Shown here: positions 6,089 to 12,896 of the stretch, in pieces | Layout of the letters: every line of letters starts with the position of its first letter | Numbering within the stretch: position 1 is the stretch's first letter | From: Eubacteriales bacterium | GTDB lineage: Bacteria > Bacillota > Clostridia > Peptostreptococcales > Anaerovoracaceae | Length of the DNA: 14,341 nucleotides | Direction: 5' to 3' | Assembly (NCBI GenBank): GCA_029098205.1 | Contig: JAQXNW010000134.1 | Span: 1 to 14,341, forward strand | Position numbers and translations under genes: made by a program | Notes under the pieces: model-generated | Database searches by the model: none | The model's input: only the letters and a program-made list of their open reading frames with translations | Told to the model about the DNA's origin: nothing

Positions 6089-7954
6089 ATGAGCTACTAT
6101 TATTCGAAAAACTCCATCGAAAATTTAAAAGAACAAGTAAATATCGTCGATGTGGTCGGAAGAGTTGTGGAACTCAAGAAAGCAGGATCGTATTATAAGG
6201 GGCTTTGTCCGTTCCATCATGAGAAGACGCCTTCGTTTCATGTTTCGGAGGAGAGGCAGTACTTCACCTGCTTCGGATGCGGCGCGAAGGGCGATGTAAT
6301 CGGTTTTGTCGAGAAATATTATAATCTTGACTTTCCGGAGGCTGCGGAGAGACTGGCGGATCAGTATGGCATTGCCTTGGAGAAGCAGGGGAGAACGGAT
6401 GAGAAACTGGAACGGTATTACGAGGTAAACCGGAAAGCAGCGCTGTTTTTTTACCGCTGTTTTACCGGCTCGAAAAACCCCGGGCTCACCTATATGCAGG
6501 GGCGTGAGATAACGCCGAGAATTTTGAAGAAATTCGGGATCGGGTATGCGGATAAGGATTGGCAGAGCCTGTATCATTACCTGTCTTCTCAGGGCGTGAG
6601 TCCGAAAACCATGGAAGAGCTTGGTCTGATTTCGACGAAGAACGGAAGGTCGTTCGATCGTTTCCGAAATCGTGTGCAGTTTCCGATCATCAATACACGC
6701 GGGAAAGTGATTGGATTCGGCGGCCGGGCGCTGGAGAAAGACGCGCAGGCGAAATACCTGAATTCACCGGAGAGCCGGATTTTCCAGAAAAAGAATAATC
6801 TGTACGGTCTCAATCTTACCAGAACGGAAGCGCGGAAAGAAGGATATATCATTCTTGTAGAAGGATATATGGATATGATTTCGCTTTATCAGAGCGGCAT
6901 TCTGAATGTGTGCGCGTCTCTGGGGACAGCGCTTACGGAGAATCAGGCCAGACTTCTCAAGCGGTACACGAATTCCGTTGTGCTTTCGTATGACGCGGAT
7001 GCCGCGGGAAGAAGAGCCGCGCTTCGAGGAATTGAAATACTCCGAAGAGAAGGGCTCGACGTCCGCGTGCTTCATGTCACGGACGGAAAGGATCCGGATG
7101 AGTATGTGAAAATACATGGGAAAGAGGGATTTCTTGATTTAATATCCCATGCGCTTCCCTATGCGGATTATAAGCTGGACGCGGCAAAAGCAAACTATGA
7201 TCTTTCTGACAGCGAGAGCCGGATCCGCTATATGAGGGAGGCAGTTTCCATTATTTCGAATCTGGATCCTTTGGAGCAGGAGGAATACAAGAAGAAACTC
7301 AGTATCGATATGGAATTTTCGCTTCCTGCGATTGAACGGGAATTGGAAATAGTGAATCGAAACGAAAGAGAGAATCCTTCCCGATATACTGGAAATACCG
7401 GCAGAAATTCTTATGATTCCCGTTACGAAAATTCCCGTTATGAAAGTACGGATGCGTATTCAGGACTTCCGGGGCCTGGTCCGGGAGAAAGAGACCGGGG
7501 TGACCGCAGGCGAAGGCAGTCGGTTCTTGATGAAATCACGATGCTTGAAAAAACGCTGATTAAATTATTTCTGACCGACCCGTCTTTTCTTTCCAGAATT
7601 CAGAAGTATGCGAGCATGCTGAAGACTCCGGCGGCCAGGAACTGCTATGAGACAGCGCTGGAAGAATGGAAAAATAAAGGAGAGAAATATGACCGGAGAG
7701 CGGTCATTGATTCTCTTCCGGATGATGAAGCGCCGGCGATACGTGAAATTTACGAGCAGGTGCTGATCGATCCGGACCAGAAGGAGCAGATATTTACAGA
7801 GTGCCTTGCAGCATGGAAGAAAACAGGCCTTAAAAAAAGAGAAGAAGAATTAATCAACATGCTTTCAATGGCAGATGAGAAAGAAGATCAGCAGCGGATC
7901 CGGGAGCTTTCGGAAGAATTGATCCGCGTTCAGAAGGAGAAGGGGGAGCCATGA
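6089..7954 (+). CDS. dnaG: DNA primase
   Basis: DnaG synthesises the RNA primers for chromosome replication and works with the replicative helicase. The protein has 621 residues, normal for Firmicutes. The N-terminal CHC2 zinc finger is intact (C40, H43, C61, C64; CPFHHEKTPSF and CFGCGAKGD). The catalytic TOPRIM core shows E258-GYMD262 and D302-A-D304 with the typical YDADAAGRRAA stretch. Residues of about 423-475 form a flexible hydrophilic linker with a short tandem repeat (units like Y-E-N-S-R) and a GPGPGERDRGDRRRR segment. The rest is the diverged helicase-binding domain. The ATG has no recognisable ribosome binding site, yet MSYYYSKNSIENLKEQVNIVDVV matches a normal DnaG start. The stop overlaps rpoD by four bases. 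Confidence 0.96.
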   Translation: MSYYYSKNSIENLKEQVNIVDVVGRVVELKKAGSYYKGLCPFHHEKTPSFHVSEERQYFTCFGCGAKGDVIGFVEKYYNLDFPEAAERLADQYGIALEKQGRTDEKLERYYEVNRKAALFFYRCFTGSKNPGLTYMQGREITPRILKKFGIGYADKDWQSLYHYLSSQGVSPKTMEELGLISTKNGRSFDRFRNRVQFPIINTRGKVIGFGGRALEKDAQAKYLNSPESRIFQKKNNLYGLNLTRTEARKEGYIILVEGYMDMISLYQSGILNVCASLGTALTENQARLLKRYTNSVVLSYDADAAGRRAALRGIEILRREGLDVRVLHVTDGKDPDEYVKIHGKEGFLDLISHALPYADYKLDAAKANYDLSDSESRIRYMREAVSIISNLDPLEQEEYKKKLSIDMEFSLPAIERELEIVNRNERENPSRYTGNTGRNSYDSRYENSRYESTDAYSGLPGPGPGERDRGDRRRRQSVLDEITMLEKTLIKLFLTDPSFLSRIQKYASMLKTPAARNCYETALEEWKNKGEKYDRRAVIDSLPDDEAPAIREIYEQVLIDPDQKEQIFTECLAAWKKTGLKKREEELINMLSMADEKEDQQRIRELSEELIRVQKEKGEP

Positions 7955-9252
7955 ACAGTAAAGGGAAAAATACAGCATCCGCAAAAAAGCCGCTTTCAAA
8001 ATCGCAGAAGGAAGAACTTAAGAAGTCGCTTGCGGAAAATCTCGCGGAAATTGCGGGTTCCAGACGCGGGAAAGACAAGAACTGTCTTTCAAGCATGGAA
8101 CTGGAGGATCTTCTGAGTCCTTATGAAGAGCTGGATAAAGATGATGTTGAGGACATTTACGATCGTCTGATGAAGATGGATGTGGAAATCACATTGGATG
8201 ATTCTGATGACGATGACAGTGACTTTGACGATTCGGATGACTTGGAAGATCTGGACGAGAATAATCAGGACGAGGATTCCTATTCCGGCAGCGATAACGA
8301 AGAGGATGAAGAAGAGGATGAAGAAGATTCGGACGAAGAGTCTGATGATAACGAGGATGAGATTCAGAGGTCGCATGAGGAGCGGGCTGCGTCATTAGAG
8401 GCGGATAGCGTTTCTTCGAAATCCGGATCTGCGGACTCCGTAAGGCTCTATTTGAAGGAAATCGGAAAAGTGCCTCTTCTCTCTGCGGAGGAAGAGGTCG
8501 AGCTTGCGAAGCGGATTGAGCAGGGAGACGAAGAAGCGAAGAAAAAGCTCTGCGAAGCCAATCTTCGTCTTGTAGTCAGCATCGCGAAGCGGTACGCGAA
8601 CCGTGGCATGCAGTTTCTGGATCTGATTCAGGAAGGAAATCTGGGCCTGATCAAAGCCGTCGACAAGTTCGATTACAAGAAGGGATATAAATTCTCCACA
8701 TACGCGACCTGGTGGATTCGGCAGGCGATTACGCGTTCAATCGCGGATCAGGCCAGAACCATTCGAATTCCGGTTCATATGGTAGAAACGATTAATAAAC
8801 TGACGCGTGTATCCAGAACGCTGCTTCAGAAACTTGGACGTGAGCCGACGCCGGAGGAAATTGCGGAGGAGATGGGTATTACCGTAGAAAAGGTGCGGGA
8901 AATCCAGAAAATTTCGCAGGAACCGGTTTCTCTTGAAAAGCCGATCGGAGAAGAAGAGGACAGCCACCTTGGAGATTTCATTCCGGATAATGACGTGCCA
9001 GCACCGGCGGATGCGGCGGCGTTCTCCATGCTGAAGGAACAGCTGATGGAAGTCCTGGGGACTTTGACGGATCGGGAGCAGAAGGTACTTCGGCTTCGTT
9101 TCGGGCTGGATGACGGAAGATCCAGAACCCTGGAAGAAGTCGGAAAGGAATTTGATGTAACCCGTGAGCGTATTCGTCAGATCGAGGCAAAGGCGCTCCG
9201 CAAGCTGCATCATCCGAGCCGCAGCACGAAACTGAAGGACTATTTGGACTGA
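7951..9252 (+). CDS. rpoD: RNA polymerase primary sigma factor with acidic insert
   Basis: This is the housekeeping sigma factor (SigA), which directs RNA polymerase to -10/-35 promoters. The protein has 433 residues, longer than the roughly 375 of many Firmicute SigA proteins. The N-terminal 80 residues are a region 1.1-like part (SSMELEDLLSPYEELDKDDVEDIYDRL). Residues 83-137 are almost only Asp, Glu, Ser and Asn: 37 of 55 are acidic and none is basic. Region 1.2 starts near DSVRLYLKEIGKVPLLSAEEE. Region 2 has FLDLIQEGNLGLIKAVDKFDYKKGYKFSTYATWWIRQAI. Region 4.2 is TLEEVGKEFDVTRERIRQIEAKALRKL. The start ATGA overlaps the dnaG stop, with a GGGGGAG ribosome binding site at 7941-7947. The dnaG-rpoD pairing is the classic macromolecular synthesis operon. 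Confidence 0.97.
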   Translation: MNSKGKNTASAKKPLSKSQKEELKKSLAENLAEIAGSRRGKDKNCLSSMELEDLLSPYEELDKDDVEDIYDRLMKMDVEITLDDSDDDDSDFDDSDDLEDLDENNQDEDSYSGSDNEEDEEEDEEDSDEESDDNEDEIQRSHEERAASLEADSVSSKSGSADSVRLYLKEIGKVPLLSAEEEVELAKRIEQGDEEAKKKLCEANLRLVVSIAKRYANRGMQFLDLIQEGNLGLIKAVDKFDYKKGYKFSTYATWWIRQAITRSIADQARTIRIPVHMVETINKLTRVSRTLLQKLGREPTPEEIAEEMGITVEKVREIQKISQEPVSLEKPIGEEEDSHLGDFIPDNDVPAPADAAAFSMLKEQLMEVLGTLTDREQKVLRLRFGLDDGRSRTLEEVGKEFDVTRERIRQIEAKALRKLHHPSRSTKLKDYLD

Positions 9253-10118
9253 TGCGATACAGTGAACGTTTGCAGAAAATAGAAAATGAAATCAGAAGAG
9301 GAGAAACCATGGCCGATGTCGGAACCGACCATGGTTTCCTTCCTATTAAGCTTTATTCGACGGGGATTTCTCCTTTTGTCCTCCTGACGGACATCAGTCC
9401 CGGTTCCATCCGGAAAGCGGAGCAGGACTGGGATCGTTATCTTTCCGCGGAAGACCGGAAGCATGTAAGCTTCCGGGTTGGAAGCGGTCTTTCTCCGATC
9501 TCTTCCGGGGAGGTGGATACGGTTGTCATCGCGGGAATGGGCGGTCTTTTGATTTCAGAAATCCTTTCGGAGGATCTTGAGAAGACCAGAAGCTTCCGCC
9601 GGTATGTCTTTCAGCCTCGAAACAATGCCGGTCTTCTGAGAGACTGGCTTTTTCGGCATGGCTTCCGGATCGAACGCGAGCAGATTGCGGAGGAAGGAAG
9701 ATTTCTCTGTGAGATCCTGACAGCCTCCTCTCCTGCTGAAAGCACGGTTCAAGACTTTTTTTCTTCCGGGTTAAAACAAAGCGGGGAGATGTATGGAATC
9801 GATCTTTCTTATACGGCGAAAATGGATTATCCGGACAGCCTTCTTACATGTGGAGAACCACATCTTAAGGAATACCTTTCCCGAAGGCTGATCGGGCAGG
9901 AGCGGATTGCCGGCGATATAACCGATTGCGAAAAAGATCCTGAAGGTAAGGGGTACGACGCGGTCAAAGAAGACGCGGTTCGGTTAAAAAATCGGAAAGC
10001 AAAAGCTCTCTCAGAAGCCAGGGCAGCCCGGATCCGGGAGCTTCTTTCATTTCTTGAGCAGAAAGAGCAGGATAAAATAATAAGAAGCAAAGCGGATAGT
10101 CCGGTAGATCGCTTCTAA
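9252..10118 (+). CDS. trmK: tRNA (adenine(22)-N1)-methyltransferase
   Basis: TrmK (YqfN, COG2384) methylates N1 of adenine 22 in the D-arm of certain tRNAs, using S-adenosylmethionine. The protein has 288 residues, somewhat longer than the usual 230-240. The SAM-binding motif MADVGTDHGFLPIKL is at 20-34, IAGMGGLLISEIL at about 93-105, and QPRNNAGLLRDWLFRHGF at 121-138, all typical of this family. The C-terminal 70 residues are highly charged and probably form the helical coiled-coil part known from TrmK. The ATG shares its A with the rpoD stop (TGATG), so translation is probably coupled. The neighbouring nif3 gene is its usual partner in Firmicutes (yqfN-yqfO). Confidence 0.92.
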   Translation: MRYSERLQKIENEIRRGETMADVGTDHGFLPIKLYSTGISPFVLLTDISPGSIRKAEQDWDRYLSAEDRKHVSFRVGSGLSPISSGEVDTVVIAGMGGLLISEILSEDLEKTRSFRRYVFQPRNNAGLLRDWLFRHGFRIEREQIAEEGRFLCEILTASSPAESTVQDFFSSGLKQSGEMYGIDLSYTAKMDYPDSLLTCGEPHLKEYLSRRLIGQERIAGDITDCEKDPEGKGYDAVKEDAVRLKNRKAKALSEARAARIRELLSFLEQKEQDKIIRSKADSPVDRF

Positions 10119-10143
10119 GGAAAGGCAATAAAAGGCGATAAAA

Positions 10144-10950
10144 ATGCATAGAAATGAATGGGAAAACTTTGTCGAAAACTTATGTTCCCTTTCGCTTCAG
10201 GAAAGCTGGGATAATTCCGGCTGGCAGATTTTTCTTCCAGATAAAGAAAACGACCGGAAGAACAGATCTTTTCGAAGGATACTGACTGCGCTTGAGATAA
10301 ACAGGGATGTCATAGAGGAGGCGAAGCAGCTTCAGGTTGATTTAATCGTGACGCATCATCCATTGATTTTCGGTAAACTGTCCTCAGTAGATTATTCTTT
10401 GACCGCCGGCGAATATGTGATCCGCCTGATTCAAAGCGGCATTTCGGTTTATTCCTGCCATACCTGTTTCGATGCTGCGGATGGAGGAAATAACGATATC
10501 CTTGGAGAAATTCTCGGATTTCAGGAGATTCGGAAAATATCTTCAGACAATCCTTATCTTAGGAGAGGCGAATGGCCGGTAGGGATCACGTTGGAAGAAG
10601 CGGCGCGTCTTCTTGGAGAGCGCCTGGATATGAATCCTGAGGAGTTTCATATCGTCGGAGACCGGAAGAAATCGGTGAAATCGGCCTGCTGGTGCACCGG
10701 GTCCGGATCGGAATTCATCCATGATGCGGAGCATATCAGTGTGGATTTATATATCACCGGGGATGTGAAATATCATGACGCGCAGGAGGCTCTGGCAACA
10801 GGGCTTTCGGTGATCGATGCGGGGCATTACGGAACGGAGAAGATTTTTTCGAACGCGATGGCGGAGAAAATTAGACAATACGATTGGAATGACAAAAACA
10901 GACCGGAAGTATTCGTTTCTTCGGTTGCTATGGATCCTTTTTCGTGTTAG
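10144..10950 (+). CDS. Nif3/YqfO-like dinuclear metal protein
   Basis: This is a member of the Nif3 (DUF34) family, often annotated as 'GTP cyclohydrolase 1 type 2 homolog'. The cellular role of most members is unsettled. The protein has 268 residues, the short form without the central PII-like domain. The dinuclear metal ligands are visible: H71-H72 in VTHHPLIFGKL, D110 in SCHTCFDAADGGNNDI (with H106), and H228 and E232 in DAGHYGTEKIF. GDVKYHDAQEA is a further conserved motif. AAAGG at 10131-10135 sits 8 bases before the ATG. It lies 25 bases after trmK, the usual Firmicute partner, which suggests a linked though unproven role. The end of this gene carries the rnpB promoter. Confidence 0.9.
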   Translation: MHRNEWENFVENLCSLSLQESWDNSGWQIFLPDKENDRKNRSFRRILTALEINRDVIEEAKQLQVDLIVTHHPLIFGKLSSVDYSLTAGEYVIRLIQSGISVYSCHTCFDAADGGNNDILGEILGFQEIRKISSDNPYLRRGEWPVGITLEEAARLLGERLDMNPEEFHIVGDRKKSVKSACWCTGSGSEFIHDAEHISVDLYITGDVKYHDAQEALATGLSVIDAGHYGTEKIFSNAMAEKIRQYDWNDKNRPEVFVSSVAMDPFSC

Positions 10951-10953
10951 AAT
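10925..10953 (+). promoter_or_regulatory. Extended -10 promoter of rnpB over the nif3 stop codon
   Basis: TTGCTA (10925-10930, 4 of 6 matches to TTGACA) is followed by exactly 17 bases and TAGAAT (10948-10953, 5 of 6 to TATAAT). TG at 10945-10946 gives an extended -10 element. Seven or eight bases further is 10960-10961, where the P1 helix of the RNase P RNA begins. The TAG of the -10 box is the nif3 stop codon. Confidence 0.75.
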
Positions 10954-10960
10954 GCCTGCT

Positions 10961-11305
10961 AATGGGCAGGCCAGACGGTCGCGTGCTTTCAGCATGAGGA
11001 AAGTCCGGGCTCCGCAGGGCAAGGATGCCGTGATAACGTCCGGCGTAGGTAACTATAGGGAAAGTGCAGCAGAAACATACCGCCGAAACGGGTAATGCCG
11101 TGGCAAGGGTGAAATGGTGAGGCAAGAGCTCACCGGCGTTTCGGAGACGAAACGGCCGTGTAAACCCCATCCGGAGCAAGGTCGAAGGACAGGAAAGCGG
11201 GGGCCCCTCGCTGTCCGACAGGTGGACCGCATGAACGCGCAGTGATGTCAGCGTCTAGATAGATGATCGTCTAATACAGAACCCGGCTTATAGACCTGCC
11301 TGATT
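10961..11305 (+). ncRNA. rnpB: RNase P RNA, type A
   Basis: This is the catalytic RNA of RNase P, which removes 5' leaders from pre-tRNAs. Hallmark sequences are present in order: GAGGAAAGTCCGGGCTCC near 10995, AACATACCGCCGA near 11075, GGCAAGGGTGAAA near 11102, GGTGAGGCAAGAGCTCACC, GTGTAAACCCCATCCGGAGC near 11158, and AGAACCCGGCTTATAG near 11279. The ends are set by helix P1, AATGGGCAGG at 10961-10970 pairing with CCTGCCTGATT at 11295-11305 with one bulge. The length of about 345 nt and overall arrangement fit type A, which separates this organism from Bacilli. The stem after the L15 region, roughly 11187-11217, is short. The L15 loop reads UGU (11159-11161) where E. coli has GGU, the tRNA CCA-binding triplet. 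The start agrees with the promoter prediction. Confidence 0.96.
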
Positions 11306-11315
11306 CATAGAAACA

Positions 11316-11355
11316 GAGCCGCTTGTTGCTTTATGCACTGGCGGCTTCGCTTTTT
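11316..11355 (+). terminator. Probable terminator of rnpB
   Basis: GAGCCGC at 11316-11322 pairs with GCGGCTT at 11341-11347. The 18-base loop may hold a small inner TGC/GCA stem. TTTTT follows at 11351-11355 after three bases. The loop is long and the T-run slightly displaced, so termination may be incomplete. The position just after the RNA supports it. Confidence 0.55.
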
Positions 11356-11370
11356 GAAAAAACGCTTGCA

Positions 11371-11376
11371 GAGGAG
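11371..11376 (+). promoter_or_regulatory. Ribosome binding site that sets the MATE gene start
   Basis: GAGGAG lies 6 bases before TTG 11383. It favours this start over TTG 11323, which overlaps the rnpB terminator, and over ATG 11452. Confidence 0.65.
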
Positions 11377-11382
11377 AACAGC

Positions 11383-12777
11383 TTGAACGAATTGGAAAAC
11401 AGAAAGGATATAAATCAAACGAAGGATCCGGGAAGAAGTGAAGTTTTTAAGATGGGAGAAAGTCCGGTCGGGAAACTCCTTCTTGAAATGGCATGGCCGG
11501 CGATTGTATCGATGCTGATCGGAGCCTTATATAACATTGTAGACAGTATTTTCGTCGGAATGCTCAGTGAAGAGGCATTTACGGCGGTATCCCTTGCGAA
11601 TCCGATTCAGCTGCTTCTCATTTCTCTAAACGTCGGAACGGGTGTCGGCGTAAATTCACTAATTTCAAGAAGACTTGGAGCGCAGCGGTATGATGAAGCA
11701 GATCAGGCGGCAGGTACGGGATTCCGGATCGCTTTTTTTAACTGGGCGTTATTTCTGCTGTTCGGACTTTTTCTGGCTCATCCGGTGATGTCGATTTATA
11801 CGGACAATCCGACGCTTCTTCGGGATGCGGCGACGTATCTGAGGATTGTAACGGTTCTTTCGCTTTTTACATCGGTGGATCTGGAAATTGAGAAGATCCT
11901 GCAGTCGACGGGAAGCATGGTCTGGCCGATGATCATCAGCGTAAGCGGCGCAGTTACGAATATTATACTGGATCCGATTTTTATCTTCGGCTATTTCGGT
12001 GTTCCGCGCATGGAGGTTGCCGGAGCCGCGATTGCTACAGTGATCGGACAGTTCGTGTCCATGACGATGGGACTTATTGTCTTCTTCCGCAGAAAGCAGG
12101 CCGTGTCGATTCAGATTAAAGGGTTTCATGTTAACTGGCAAGTGGTAAAAGACATCTATGCGGTCGGACTTCCGTCCGTCATTATGCAGTCGATCGGTTC
12201 GTTCATGCTTCTGGGATATAACCGGATTCTCGCGGAAAATCCAACGGCGGTTGCAGTACTTGTCGCGTATGTTCAGCTGCCGTCATTTGTTTTTCTTCCG
12301 GTGTTCGGACTCAATCAAGGGGCAATGCCTATCATGGGATATAATTTCGGAGCGAGAGACCGGAAACGCCTTATGCAGACATATCGCTACGGTCTTGCGG
12401 CGGCAGTCATTATTATGGGAGCCGGTCTGATCCTATTTCAGACTGCCCCCGGGGCTCTTCTCCGGCTGTTCAGTGCAAATGACTCTATGCTGAAGATCGG
12501 TATTCCCGCGCTTCGGAGGATCAGTCTCTGCTTTCTTCCGGCGTCGTTCGGCATTATCACGTCGACGCTTTTTCAGGGCACCGGCCACGGCGTATACAGC
12601 CTCTGGGCGTCTATGATCCGTCAGATGTTCTGCATTCTCCCCGCGGCATATATTCTTTATCATGCGTATGGGGTGACCGCATCTTGGTTCAGTTTCCCGC
12701 TTGCGGAGATTTTCGGAGTTATTTACTCGGTGATTCTGCTGATCCATCTTTATAGGAAAGAAATCCGCAATTTATAG
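11383..12777 (+). CDS. MATE family multidrug efflux transporter
   Basis: This is an integral membrane antiporter that exports cationic drugs or metabolites using a Na+ or H+ gradient. From TTG 11383 the protein has 464 residues, the normal length for 12 transmembrane helices in two homologous halves. The N-terminal half opens with LLLEMAWPAIVSMLIGALYNIVDSIFVGML, the most conserved stretch of the family, and continues with LNVGTGVGVNSLISRRLGAQ. The second half begins near VKDIYAVGLPSVIMQSIGSFM and holds FGLNQGAMPIMGYNFGARD, another MATE hallmark. The hydrophilic tail of about 25 residues before helix 1 is followed by ATG 11452, a possible alternative start. It resembles the MepA/NorM-like groups of Clostridia. 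The substrate cannot be predicted. It is probably a separate unit between the rnpB terminator and the hairpin at 12786. Confidence 0.92.
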   Translation: MNELENRKDINQTKDPGRSEVFKMGESPVGKLLLEMAWPAIVSMLIGALYNIVDSIFVGMLSEEAFTAVSLANPIQLLLISLNVGTGVGVNSLISRRLGAQRYDEADQAAGTGFRIAFFNWALFLLFGLFLAHPVMSIYTDNPTLLRDAATYLRIVTVLSLFTSVDLEIEKILQSTGSMVWPMIISVSGAVTNIILDPIFIFGYFGVPRMEVAGAAIATVIGQFVSMTMGLIVFFRRKQAVSIQIKGFHVNWQVVKDIYAVGLPSVIMQSIGSFMLLGYNRILAENPTAVAVLVAYVQLPSFVFLPVFGLNQGAMPIMGYNFGARDRKRLMQTYRYGLAAAVIIMGAGLILFQTAPGALLRLFSANDSMLKIGIPALRRISLCFLPASFGIITSTLFQGTGHGVYSLWASMIRQMFCILPAAYILYHAYGVTASWFSFPLAEIFGVIYSVILLIHLYRKEIRNL

Positions 12778-12785
12778 ATATTCAG

Positions 12786-12811
12786 GGCCGTGTTTCCGCG
12801 GTCTGCTTTTA
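12786..12811 (+). terminator. Probable weak terminator after the MATE gene
   Basis: GGCCGTG at 12786-12792 pairs with CGCGGTC at 12797-12803 (seven pairs, two of them G-U) over a TTTC loop. TGCTTTTA follows. The interrupted T-run makes it weak, but it lies 8 bases after the stop codon. Confidence 0.5.
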
Positions 12812-12816
12812 TCCGG

Positions 12817-12874
12817 CTGGTTCATCTGAAAAAAGTACGGACGAACCGGTGTTCCGCCAGGAGAAAGGGCGGAA
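12817..12874 (+). promoter_or_regulatory. Two hairpins in the leader of the activase gene
   Basis: CTGGTTC at 12817-12823 pairs with GAACCGG at 12843-12849 (one G-U). Three bases later TTCCGCC at 12852-12858 pairs perfectly with GGCGGAA at 12868-12874 over the loop AGGAGAAAG. The true ribosome binding site (AAGAGGTG, about 12884-12891) is outside both stems. The leader matches no riboswitch class I know. The structures may tune transcription or mRNA stability, which is inference. Confidence 0.4.
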
Positions 12875-12896
12875 TGAATCAATAAGAGGTGAAAAT

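Noticed and set aside
8089..8376. Minus-strand open frame coding for an Ile/Val/Phe-rich, membrane-like peptide
   Set aside because: This is the complement of the Asp/Glu-rich sigma factor segment. GAT/GAA codons read in reverse give hydrophobic residues, so it is a composition effect.
10955..10970. Hairpin CCTGC/GCAGG that could compete with helix P1 of RNase P RNA
   Set aside because: The upstream arm lies before the predicted transcription start at 10960-10961, so it should not be in the main transcript.
11323..11382. Longer MATE start at TTG 11323
   Set aside because: It overlaps the probable rnpB terminator and has no ribosome binding site. TTG 11383 follows GAGGAG.
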